Below are positions 5,627-12,990 of a stretch of DNA of 25,177 bases, piece by piece; within the stretch, counting starts at the first letter, position 1; the number at the start of each line of letters is the position of its first letter. This DNA comes from Verrucomicrobiota bacterium (lineage in GTDB: Bacteria; Verrucomicrobiota; Verrucomicrobiia; Opitutales; Opitutaceae). Both the position numbers and the translations under genes were made by a program. The notes beneath the pieces are model-generated. The model was not told where the DNA came from and ran no database searches. It saw only the letters and a list, made by a program, of their open reading frames with translations. Where the stretch lies: positions 1 through 25,177 of the forward strand of contig JAEZUE010000032.1 of the NCBI GenBank assembly GCA_023443455.1, written 5' to 3'.

Positions 5627-8346
5627 GGCGGCACAAGGAAAGCGGTTTCGCGGTGGTGCTCATGGTGGCGCTGCTGGCGGCGATCGTGCTGTTGCTCGTG
5701 GGTTTGGCGGCGCTGACCCGCAACGAACTACGTGCCAGTGCGCAGCAGGAGGCGGCGGAGCGGGCGCGGGCGAATGCTCTGGTCGGGCTGCGGGTGGCGC
5801 TGGGGCGCCTGCAGACGGCCGCGGGGCCGGATGCGCGCCGCACGGCCCAGGCGCGGTTGCTCGGCGCGTCGGCGAATCCGTATTGGACCGGCGTGTGGGG
5901 TGGAGCCGGCGGGCCGGTGTGGTTGGTTTCCGGAAACGTCGGCGGGCCGGAGCGGGTCGTGGCGACGACGGGAGCCGGTGCCGAGGGCGCGGTGCTGGTC
6001 GGGGAGAAGACGGCGGGCGTGGCGGGCGGTTGTGTCGCGCCCTGGGAGAACCTGACCACCGACGGCTGGCCGGGGCTGGCGGGGCCGGTGCCGGTGGGGC
6101 GTTTCGCATATTGGGTCGGCGACGAGGGTGTGAAGGGGAATGTGGTCGTGGTGGACCGGGTCGACGAGGTGCCGCTGCCGGTCCTGCCCGGAGCCGACGA
6201 TCCGGTGGTGGATGCGCAATCGCGGGCCCGGCTGCGCCAGTTGGCGACGCCCCGCGCGGGGGCCGATGCGCTGAACTTTGGCGAACCGGCGACGAGCGGA
6301 TTTCTGCTGGGGCCGGAGAGCGACGCGGAGTCGGCGGAGCGGTGGGCGGCGCTCGCGCAGGTGCTGTCGTTCGAGCAGTTGCGTTTTGTGGAGCCGCGCG
6401 ACGGCGGGGCGCAGTATCGCGCGTTCCTCAGGGGCAGCTATCACGATCTCACCGTGCATTCGCGCGGTCTGCTCGTCGACGCGGAGCGGGGCGGATTGCG
6501 GCGCAACTTCAGCGACCTGTCGGCGCCGGACCTCCCGGCGGCGGTCCGCGACCTGGAGCGGCAACGCCCGGCCGGCGGGCGCCTGCCGGTTGCGGCCGGC
6601 ACGGCGGGTCCGGGCGAGGCGGCGGCGCAGGTGAAGCCGCTCCTCACGGAGTGGGCGTTGGATTTCGTGCCGTATCGGGAGGATGGGGGCGAGCGCGTGC
6701 TGGTCGGTTGCCGGCTGCGGCTCGAGCTCTGGAATCCGCACGCGTTGCCGCTGGCGCACACCCCGGTCGGCGAGGCGGACTACCGGCTGCGGGTGGAGGG
6801 CCTTCCGGTCGTGCGGGTGGGCGGTCCGGCGGGAGGAGGCGAGTTCTCCCTCGGTGGACTGCTCGGCGGGAGCGGCGAGATCGTGGTCGATTTCCCCGGC
6901 GATCTCGGGGGCGGAGCGGTGGGTGTGCTCGACGTGGTCGTCGCCGAGGCGTGGGACTCGGGCGTGCGACTCGAGGATCCGACACCTGCCGATGCGGGCG
7001 ACGATGTGCTTCGCAGCGAGACGCTTCCGGATGCCGCGCGGCGCCTGCGTCTGACTCTGCTGACCGCGGGTGGCGACGTGCTCACGGAACTCGCCGGCCT
7101 GCCGTGTGCCGAATTTTTGCGCACGAGTCCGGCGGGCGGCTGGTCGGTGCCGGGCAATCGTGCGTTCGGGGCGCCGGACCCGCTCGAACGCCTCGGGGTG
7201 CGCTATCATGCCCGGCTCGATCCGGGCCGGGCGGAATGGCGGGATTGGGTGGCGCCGACGCCTCCCGCCGCGCCGCCCGCCGATCTGCGGGCGGCGGAGT
7301 GCGCGTTTGCGGAAGGCAACTGGGCGTTCGCCGACACCGATCCGGCGGAATGCGCCCGCCATTGGCGTGCCTGTTTCGACGCGGGTGAACTCTTCGCGGA
7401 GGGCCGCTCCCGCGTGGTCGCCGATTTCACCGTGCAGCGCAACCTGAGCATCGCCGCCCTCGGGCGGTTGGCTGTGCCGGGGGAACGGATATGGGGCGTG
7501 GGCCACCCGTGGGGCGGTGCCCGCAACACGGTGTTCGATCGCGCCTTCTTCAATCCCGTGCCGGCCGGGTGGCGCCACGGGGACCTGCTCCCGCAGTCGC
7601 GCCACCGGGTCGAACCGTCGGCGACCGGAGTCGTGCCCGACGCGGGCCAGCTCGGCGGCTGGTCGGCGGCGGCGTGGCTCTCCGTGGACGGGATGTTCAA
7701 CGTGAACTCCGTCTCGGCCGTGGCGTGGGTGTCGGTCCTGGGGCGCGGGATCGTCGGCTGGCAGTACGGGCGGGGAGGTCGTGCCGACCTCGAGAATCCG
7801 TTCTTCGTGTTGGCGCAGTCGGCCCAGCATCTCGGCGGCGCGAACCGCGGGGTGCGCACGTTTTCCGATGCGAGGATCCGGGAGTTGGCGACAGCGGTGG
7901 CGGGGCGAATCTCCGCGCGCGGGCGGCCGTTCCGCTCGTTGGCGGAGTTCGTGGACAGCGGGGTGCTCGAGTCCGCCATCGCCGACGCGGGGCTGAACAC
8001 CACGCGCGATGGTTGGGCGGACCTCGGGGCCGCTCCCGAGCCGTGGTCGGCGGACTGGCTCACGCAGGCGAGCGTCTTGAACACGCTCGCGCCGATCCTC
8101 TCGGTGCGGTCCGACACGTTCACGATCCGCGTGGCGGCGGAGGCGCTCAATCCAGCGTTGGCCGTGGACGATCCGGAGCGGGTCCGGGCGCGCGCGTGGT
8201 GCGAGGCCGTGGTGCAGCGTTATCCCGAATTTGTGGACGCGGCGGAGGCGGCCGACACCTGGCCCGTGCTGGTGGCGGAGAATGCTGCGCTGGGCCGGCG
8301 GTTCCGGATCGTGTCGTTCCGCTGGCTCGGGCCGGATGATCTGTGA
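5623..8346 (+). CDS. Large GspK-like prepilin protein (resembles Verru_Chthon cassette protein A)
   Basis: A 907-residue exported protein closing the operon. The processing site G8|FAVVLMVALLAAIVLLL lacks the +5 Glu, as in GspK/PilX proteins that cap a pseudopilus. Next is NELRASAQQEAAERARANAL with LRVALGRLQTAAGPDAR. Blocks I associate with cassette protein A follow: GRFAYWVGDEGVKGN (about 158-172), DGMFNVNSVSAVAW (about 689-702), RPFRSLAEFVDSG (GspK-like) and APILSVRSDTFTIRVAAEA (about 822-840). GspK is only about 330 residues, so the middle 500 residues are extra and unassigned. I chose ATG 5623 (ATGA overlap); the open frame extends back to 4819 but would overlap the C-like gene. Function is unknown. 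Confidence 0.85.
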   Translation: MRRHKESGFAVVLMVALLAAIVLLLVGLAALTRNELRASAQQEAAERARANALVGLRVALGRLQTAAGPDARRTAQARLLGASANPYWTGVWGGAGGPVWLVSGNVGGPERVVATTGAGAEGAVLVGEKTAGVAGGCVAPWENLTTDGWPGLAGPVPVGRFAYWVGDEGVKGNVVVVDRVDEVPLPVLPGADDPVVDAQSRARLRQLATPRAGADALNFGEPATSGFLLGPESDAESAERWAALAQVLSFEQLRFVEPRDGGAQYRAFLRGSYHDLTVHSRGLLVDAERGGLRRNFSDLSAPDLPAAVRDLERQRPAGGRLPVAAGTAGPGEAAAQVKPLLTEWALDFVPYREDGGERVLVGCRLRLELWNPHALPLAHTPVGEADYRLRVEGLPVVRVGGPAGGGEFSLGGLLGGSGEIVVDFPGDLGGGAVGVLDVVVAEAWDSGVRLEDPTPADAGDDVLRSETLPDAARRLRLTLLTAGGDVLTELAGLPCAEFLRTSPAGGWSVPGNRAFGAPDPLERLGVRYHARLDPGRAEWRDWVAPTPPAAPPADLRAAECAFAEGNWAFADTDPAECARHWRACFDAGELFAEGRSRVVADFTVQRNLSIAALGRLAVPGERIWGVGHPWGGARNTVFDRAFFNPVPAGWRHGDLLPQSRHRVEPSATGVVPDAGQLGGWSAAAWLSVDGMFNVNSVSAVAWVSVLGRGIVGWQYGRGGRADLENPFFVLAQSAQHLGGANRGVRTFSDARIRELATAVAGRISARGRPFRSLAEFVDSGVLESAIADAGLNTTRDGWADLGAAPEPWSADWLTQASVLNTLAPILSVRSDTFTIRVAAEALNPALAVDDPERVRARAWCEAVVQRYPEFVDAAEAADTWPVLVAENAALGRRFRIVSFRWLGPDDL

Positions 8347-8395
8347 ACGGAGAAATCGATTCGCGCGCCGGCCCGATTTCTGCGGCGATCCGCGG

Positions 8396-9088
8396 ATGCG
8401 CATCCACTATTTGCAGCACGAGCCGTTCGAAGGACTGGGCAGCATGGAGCACTGGTTCCGCGAGCGAGGGGCCGAGCTCCGCGCCACGCACCTTTACCGG
8501 GGCGAGCGGCTGCCGGCGGTGGGCGAGGTCGAGCGCCTCGTCGTCATGGGCGGCGGCATGAGCGTGAACGACGAGGCCGAGCTGCCGTGGCTGCGCGAGG
8601 AGAAGGCGTTCGTGCGCGCGTGCGTGGCGGCCGGAAAGCCGGTGTTGGGCGTCTGCCTTGGCGCGCAACTGATCGCGAGTACGTTTGGTGCCGCGGTCTA
8701 TCGCAACGGCGAGAAGGAGATCGGTTGGTGGCCGTTGCAGAAGGTCGACGGGGCGAACCGGCATCCGCTCGGGGGCGCGTTGCCCGAGGGGGCGGAGGTT
8801 TTCCATTGGCACGGCGAGACCTTCGATCTGCCGGACGGCGCGGTGTGGTTGGCGTCGAGCGGGGCATGCCGGCATCAGGCGTTTGCGCTCGGGCGCAACG
8901 TGCTCGGGCTGCAGTTCCATCTCGAGACCACTGAGCAGTCCGCGCGCGAGCTCATCGAAGGTGCCGCGGGAGACCTCGTGGCCGGGCGCTTCGTGCAGAC
9001 CGCCGTCGAGATGCTGGCCCGCCCGGAACGTTTCGCCGCGGTCAACGCCCAGATGGGGCGTGTGCTGGAGGTCTGGATGAAGGCGTGA
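8396..9088 (+). CDS. Class I glutamine amidotransferase-like protein
   Basis: A 230-residue protein with a class I (triad) glutamine amidotransferase domain. The nucleophile elbow is GVCLGAQ with Cys87, preceded by the oxyanion-type VVMGGGMSVND (49-59). The His and Glu of the triad are in LQFHLET. The segment VFHWHGETFDLPDGA matches GMP-synthase-like stand-alone GATases. These release ammonia from glutamine, or act as gamma-glutamyl hydrolases; the acceptor is unknown because no synthetase domain is attached. ATG 8396 is the start just before the first beta strand (MRIHYLQHEP). It lies 49 nt after the prepilin operon on the same strand and could be a read-through gene of that operon, with no obvious functional link. 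Confidence 0.85.
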   Translation: MRIHYLQHEPFEGLGSMEHWFRERGAELRATHLYRGERLPAVGEVERLVVMGGGMSVNDEAELPWLREEKAFVRACVAAGKPVLGVCLGAQLIASTFGAAVYRNGEKEIGWWPLQKVDGANRHPLGGALPEGAEVFHWHGETFDLPDGAVWLASSGACRHQAFALGRNVLGLQFHLETTEQSARELIEGAAGDLVAGRFVQTAVEMLARPERFAAVNAQMGRVLEVWMKA

Positions 9089-9100
9089 GCCGCCTGCGGC

Positions 9101-9132
9101 TTGCCGGAGCCGCGCCGGAGGTGGTCCGGCAA
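9101..9132. terminator. Possible hairpin terminator between convergent genes (no U tract)
   Basis: TTGCCGGA (9101-9108) and TCCGGCAA (9125-9132) are perfect 8-bp complements around a 16-nt loop, just after a small AGCCG/CGGCT hairpin (9088-9101). They lie between the converging amidotransferase and S26-like genes. There is no T tract, so the role as a bidirectional 3'-end structure is inferred from position. Confidence 0.35.
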
Positions 9133-9179
9133 TGGTCGCAATCGCGGCGGGGATGGCGAGACGAGCGGATCGTCGCGCC

Positions 9180-9857
9180 TCAGCGGCGGCGGCTCGAGGC
9201 GAGCGAGAACCGGTCGGCCTGCTGGGACGGTTCCTTGGCGTAGATGATGCCGAAGACGCGGCCGGTGTAGTTTTTCCGGGTGATGTAGACGTTGTCCATG
9301 CGGCCGTTGTTGTCGCCCTTGGACCAGAACTTGTCGCCCCGCTTCTCGAGGATGCGGTGCACGACCGGCATGCCGTACTTGGGATGCTTGTACGTGACGA
9401 TGTCGCCGACCTTGAGGTCGTCGAAGTTGGCGGCTTCGGTGAGGAGAATGGCGCGCTCGTCGAAGACCGGCTTCATGCTGCCGGTCGGCATCACCGTGAG
9501 GACGTTGGAGCCCTTGACCATGAAGCGGGCGGCGGTGGCCACTTTCATGGCGGCGGTCCAGTCGAGCGCGGAGGTGGGGGCGATGCCCATCCCGTGGCCG
9601 GCGAGGCCGTCGCTGCTGGCGAGCGCCACGGTCTGTTGCACGGTGGTGATGTCGGTCTCGAGCGCGGTGTTGCGGGCCTCGAGGGTGCGGATCGTGTCCT
9701 CCTTCTCGCCGAGCTGGGCGCGAAGGGCGGCGACCTCGGCGCGGAGGGCGGCGATCTCGGCGGATTCGCTGCTCTCGTCGGCGGCACGGAGCGAGGTCGG
9801 CAGCACCATGCTGCCAAGCACGCCGAGGACCAGAAGACTGAGGCTGCGGAATCGCAT
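9180..9857 (-). CDS. Secreted coiled-coil protein with S26B (Ser/His) signal-peptidase-like domain
   Basis: A 225-residue protein with a probable cleavable signal peptide (1-25, ending TSLRA|A). A heptad-rich coiled coil follows (33-77: IAALRAEVAALRAQLGEKED...). The C-terminal domain (about 112-207) has the signal peptidase I elements MPTGSMKP with Ser127, LKVGDIVTYKHPKYG, PVVHRIL with His167, and SKGDNN (179-184). His in place of the general-base Lys is the ER/archaeal/SipW type (S26B). Usual signal peptidases are membrane-anchored and act on preproteins; here the hydrophobic segment looks like a cleaved signal and a coiled coil links it to the peptidase-like domain. The protein may be a periplasmic peptidase or a non-membrane relative. 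Its substrate is unknown. ATG 9857 is preceded by a G-rich stretch (CTGGGG). Confidence 0.75.
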   Translation of the reverse strand: MRFRSLSLLVLGVLGSMVLPTSLRAADESSESAEIAALRAEVAALRAQLGEKEDTIRTLEARNTALETDITTVQQTVALASSDGLAGHGMGIAPTSALDWTAAMKVATAARFMVKGSNVLTVMPTGSMKPVFDERAILLTEAANFDDLKVGDIVTYKHPKYGMPVVHRILEKRGDKFWSKGDNNGRMDNVYITRKNYTGRVFGIIYAKEPSQQADRFSLASSRRR

Positions 9858-10262
9858 CTGCCCCAGTTTTCGTACGGATTTTTCATCACTTCATTCTCCC
9901 AGCCCCGAATGAGGATGCGGGGACGAGGTGATGAGGAGTCGGGGCGGGAGAGGTGGGGTGTTCGCCCGGTCGTTGCCCTGCGCCGGCTTTCCGGCCGATT
10001 TCCGCTCGTGGAAAACAGTCGATTTACAGAGCCGGGAGAACGGGGTTTTCACCGGAGCCGCACCGGGGTGAACGCCCCCGGCTCCTCTTCGCGCGAAAGG
10101 GCCGGCCGGTCGTTTGTCACCGAATGCTGGAAACGCGAAAACGGCCCCGACCGGCCGCGCCGGACGTCTTGACGGGCCCTGGGCGGGCGACCGACGGCGA
10201 CCGCCCAGCGGTGATGGCGGGCGGGCGGGGCCGCCCTCGATCCGGATTCCGGATGCGCGGTG
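9858..10262. other. Intergenic region without a recognisable gene
   Basis: This 405-nt gap lies between the start of the S26-like gene and the end of the TolC-family gene, both on the minus strand. I see no credible gene. It holds several G/C-rich inverted repeats. The clearest is CTGGGCGG (10179-10186) with CCGCCCAG (10201-10208), about 55 nt past the TolC stop, which may mark its 3' end. No U-tract terminator and no clear promoter were found. Confidence 0.5.
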
Positions 10263-11750
10263 CTAGTCGCCCAGCGTGACGCCGTGGCGTTCGAGGGTGG
10301 CGCCGGTGGCGCGGTCGAAATCGGCCCGGGCGATGTTGTAGTCGGCGATCGCGCGGTATTCCGCCTGCTCGGCGGAGGCGAGCAGCTCCTGGAATTGGAG
10401 CACGGTGAAGGTGTCGCTCTGGCCGACCTGCAGACGCTTCTGCTCGGCGGCGAGACTGTCGGCGGCGAGGCCGCGGGCGCGGCGGGCGGCGTCGACGCGT
10501 TGCCGGCAGGTGTCGATCAGGCCGGCGGCGTTGGCGATCTCGATGGAGATCTGCTGCTCGAGGCGGTGCATCTCGTTCTCGGCCTGGGCGCGGGAGAGCC
10601 GGGCGGCGCGCAGGCGGCCGCGGCCGTCGCGGAAGGGCAGGGGCACCTTGACGACCGCACCGGCGGTCCAGCTGGGCGTGCGGCGGTGGCGGGCGTCGCC
10701 GTAGGCGCCGTCGAACGAGGTGCCGGAACCGTTGTATCCATAACTCCCGACGAGGTCGAGCTGGGGCAGGGCGGCGGAGCGCGATTCGGCGATGCCGGCC
10801 TCGGCGCGGCGGATGCGTTCGACGGTCTGGAGGTAGTCGGGGCGGCGCGCGAGGGCTTGCGCGAGGGCGGCGGCGCGGTCGATCGGCTCGGTGGCGACGA
10901 AGTCCGGCGGCGCGATGGCCAGGGGCGAGTCGGTGGCGGGGGCGCGATCGTCGGAGACGAGGGTGAGCAGGTAGTTGCTCGCGTCGCGGGCGGCGCGTTC
11001 GGACTGGAGCACGCCCTCCTCGATGCGGGCGACGCGGGCGGCGGCGATCGTGACATCGGCCGGCGAGATGCTGCCGACCTCGACGCGGCGCTGGTTTTCC
11101 TTGAGGAGGTCTTCGGCGAGACGGAACGAGCGGCGGGCGTTCTGGTGCGACTGCTGTGCGAAGTAGAGGTTGTTGTACGCGGTGATGGTGCGGGTGATGG
11201 TGTCGATCACCGCCTGGCGGTAGGTGGCCTCGGCGATGCCGCGCTGGGCCCGTGCGAGGCGGACGCCGGCGAGGTTGGCGCCGAAACCGAAACCGCGGAG
11301 CAGCGGTTGGGTGAGCCGGAGACCGCCGTAGGTGGAGAAATTGTCGGCGAGCAGGATGTCGGTGTCGCGGTAGTTGCCGGCGCTGCCGACGAGGGCGTAG
11401 TGCAGGCCGAAGGGCAGTTTGCCGCCGACGGACAGCTCGAGCACGTCGCTCTTGTCGACGAAGAGCGGTGCGCGCGGGCCGCCGAGGGGGTCGACGCGCT
11501 CGGTGCGGTTGTCGGAGCGCAGGAAGCTGGCGGAAAACTCCGGGTCGAACGCGCCCGCGGCGGTGATCTGGTTGGCCCGGGCGATCTGCGGGTCGAGGCG
11601 CGCGCCGGTCACGACGAAGTTGTTGGCCAAGGCGGCCGCGATGGCGTCGTCGAGCGTGAGCGGCGAACCGGGCGGCACGGCGTCGGAGGCGGCTTTGGCC
11701 GGGAACGAAACGACGAGGCCGAGGAGGGTGCAGAGGAGAAGGGTGCGCAT
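10263..11750 (-). CDS. TolC-family outer-membrane efflux protein
   Basis: A 495-residue outer-membrane channel of the TolC/OEP family, expected to form the trimeric beta-barrel plus alpha-helical tunnel used by efflux pumps or type I secretion. It has a signal peptide (MRTLLLCTLLGLVVSFPAKA|A) and then the family's first helix LTLDDAIAAALANN. Two OEP repeats of long helices follow: LRLTQPLLRGFG ... YNNLYFAQQSHQNA, then QALARRPDYLQTVERIRRAEAGIAESRSAALPQLDLVGSYGYN, and the final LQFQELLASAEQAEYRAIADYNIARADFDRATG. Length is usual. No membrane-fusion protein or inner-membrane pump gene is adjacent, so its partner is unknown. ATG 11750 gives a complete signal peptide. Confidence 0.9.
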   Translation of the reverse strand: MRTLLLCTLLGLVVSFPAKAASDAVPPGSPLTLDDAIAAALANNFVVTGARLDPQIARANQITAAGAFDPEFSASFLRSDNRTERVDPLGGPRAPLFVDKSDVLELSVGGKLPFGLHYALVGSAGNYRDTDILLADNFSTYGGLRLTQPLLRGFGFGANLAGVRLARAQRGIAEATYRQAVIDTITRTITAYNNLYFAQQSHQNARRSFRLAEDLLKENQRRVEVGSISPADVTIAAARVARIEEGVLQSERAARDASNYLLTLVSDDRAPATDSPLAIAPPDFVATEPIDRAAALAQALARRPDYLQTVERIRRAEAGIAESRSAALPQLDLVGSYGYNGSGTSFDGAYGDARHRRTPSWTAGAVVKVPLPFRDGRGRLRAARLSRAQAENEMHRLEQQISIEIANAAGLIDTCRQRVDAARRARGLAADSLAAEQKRLQVGQSDTFTVLQFQELLASAEQAEYRAIADYNIARADFDRATGATLERHGVTLGD

Positions 11751-11801
11751 GGCGTGGCGCCTTGCGTCGCAAGGGCTGTGCCATTTGCTCGGCGGTGTTC
11801 T

Positions 11802-11880
11802 AACCGGTTGGAAACCAAGCGGAAACGGCGCTCCGTTTCAGGCGGTGCCCATGCTTTGGCACCCGTTTCCGCAACCGGTT
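11802..11880. repeat. Three-way-junction structured element upstream of the TolC-family gene
   Basis: A 79-nt stretch built of nested inverted repeats. The outer stem is AACCGGTTG (11802-11810) with CAACCGGTT (11872-11880), extended by GAAAC (11811-11815) with GTTTC (11865-11869) after a 2-nt bulge. Inside are two hairpins: GAAACGG (11822-11828) with CCGTTTC (11833-11839) and a 4-nt loop, and GGTGCC (11844-11849) with GGCACC (11858-11863) and an 8-nt loop. It lies 52-130 nt upstream of the TolC start and downstream of the Rsm22-like stop. It could be a 5'-leader RNA element, a 3'-end structure or a palindromic repeat. Confidence 0.6.
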
Positions 11881-11920
11881 CATCCCAGAAATGGGACGGC
11901 GGGGCAGCCGGCCGGCAGGA

Positions 11921-12955
11921 CTATTCGTCGCTGTCCTGCGGCTCCGACTCCACCTTTTTGATTCCGCCCCACGGTTGCGCTCCGAGGATCTTGCCATCCG
12001 CGATGCTCCAGTGGAAGAGCGGCGGTTGCGGGACGCCGCGCCGCAGGGTCTTGAAGAACGCCTTGTCGTCGCGCTTCTGCAGCATGTGTTCGGATACGCC
12101 GGCGGCCTCGCACGCGAGGACCTTGAAGTGCCCCTTGTATTCGCGCGGGTCGCCGAGGATGCGGCTCCAGCCCTCGGGCGGGGGCGGCGCCGCCGCGGCG
12201 CGTTTGTCCAGCACGAGAAAACTGTACGGCAGGCTGCGCAGGTCGATGCCGAGCGTGCGCGAGAACTCGGACCAGGCCGCGTCGGTGAACGCGACGACCG
12301 GCGGATGCGCAAAGTGGTGGCACCAGTGGCGGGCGTTGTCGGGCGCGAGCAGACCGCAGCTCTTCTGGTGCGTGCAGGGCGCGACGACGGCGAAGTCGTT
12401 GCGCAGGTCCTCGCGCAGCGCGACGAGTGTGCGGGCGACGTCGCCGGAACCGGGTTCGACCCAGAGCACGGCGGCGGCGCGGCGCACGAGGGAGACGAGC
12501 GCGGCGCTCTCGGCGGGCGGGAGCTCGTTGAGCACGTGGCTGATCACGAGCGTGAACGGTTCGGCGGGCGCGGCGTCGCCCCAGTCGGGCGCCTGGTCGG
12601 TGGCCAGCGCGGGGAACTCCTCCCTCGCACGGTCGAGGGCGAAGCGGCGCGCGAGGGCGGAGCGGTCGTGGACCACCAGCCGGGAGAAATGATCGGCACC
12701 GAAGGCGGCGATCACCCGGCGGCCCGCGATGCCGCTGCCGCAACCCCAGTCGAGCACTACGCTGCCGGCCGGCGGTGCCCAGCGGCGGGCCGCGAGCTCG
12801 GCGAGCACGGCGTCCCATTTCCAGCCGATGCGTTCGCCGAAGGTGGCGTCGTAGGCGGCGAGCAGCTCGGGCGATTCCCAGTAGTCGCCGCCCTCGGCGG
12901 GGGCGTCGAGGAAGCGTTGGCGGAGGCGGTCGAGGAGGGCGAGGTCGAAGTTCAC
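11921..12955 (-). CDS. Rsm22-type SAM-dependent methyltransferase (small ribosomal subunit)
   Basis: A 344-residue protein of the Rsm22 family, which includes the mitochondrial small-subunit factor METTL17. Motif I is clear: VVLDWGCGSGIAG (66-78). Also present are LVISHVLNEL (136-145), WVEPGS (165-170), the cysteine cluster APCTHQKSCG (C194, C200) with WCHHF (C212), and C282. Such cysteines bind an iron-sulphur or metal centre in characterised relatives. The protein probably acts on, or helps assemble, the ribosomal small subunit; the bacterial function is not well established. No ATG exists near the N terminus, so I chose GTG 12955, 35 nt after the preceding methyltransferase stop. The two genes are probably one operon. 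Confidence 0.75.
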   Translation of the reverse strand: MNFDLALLDRLRQRFLDAPAEGGDYWESPELLAAYDATFGERIGWKWDAVLAELAARRWAPPAGSVVLDWGCGSGIAGRRVIAAFGADHFSRLVVHDRSALARRFALDRAREEFPALATDQAPDWGDAAPAEPFTLVISHVLNELPPAESAALVSLVRRAAAVLWVEPGSGDVARTLVALREDLRNDFAVVAPCTHQKSCGLLAPDNARHWCHHFAHPPVVAFTDAAWSEFSRTLGIDLRSLPYSFLVLDKRAAAAPPPPEGWSRILGDPREYKGHFKVLACEAAGVSEHMLQKRDDKAFFKTLRRGVPQPPLFHWSIADGKILGAQPWGGIKKVESEPQDSDE

Positions 12956-12990
12956 GGCCGGCGGCGATGGACGTTTGGGGGAAGGGGCGC

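Noticed and set aside
10260..12692. Very long plus-strand open frame (810 codons) opposite the TolC and Rsm22 genes
   Set aside because: It is a mirror frame of two well-supported minus-strand genes in G/C-rich DNA, has low-complexity composition and no family features.
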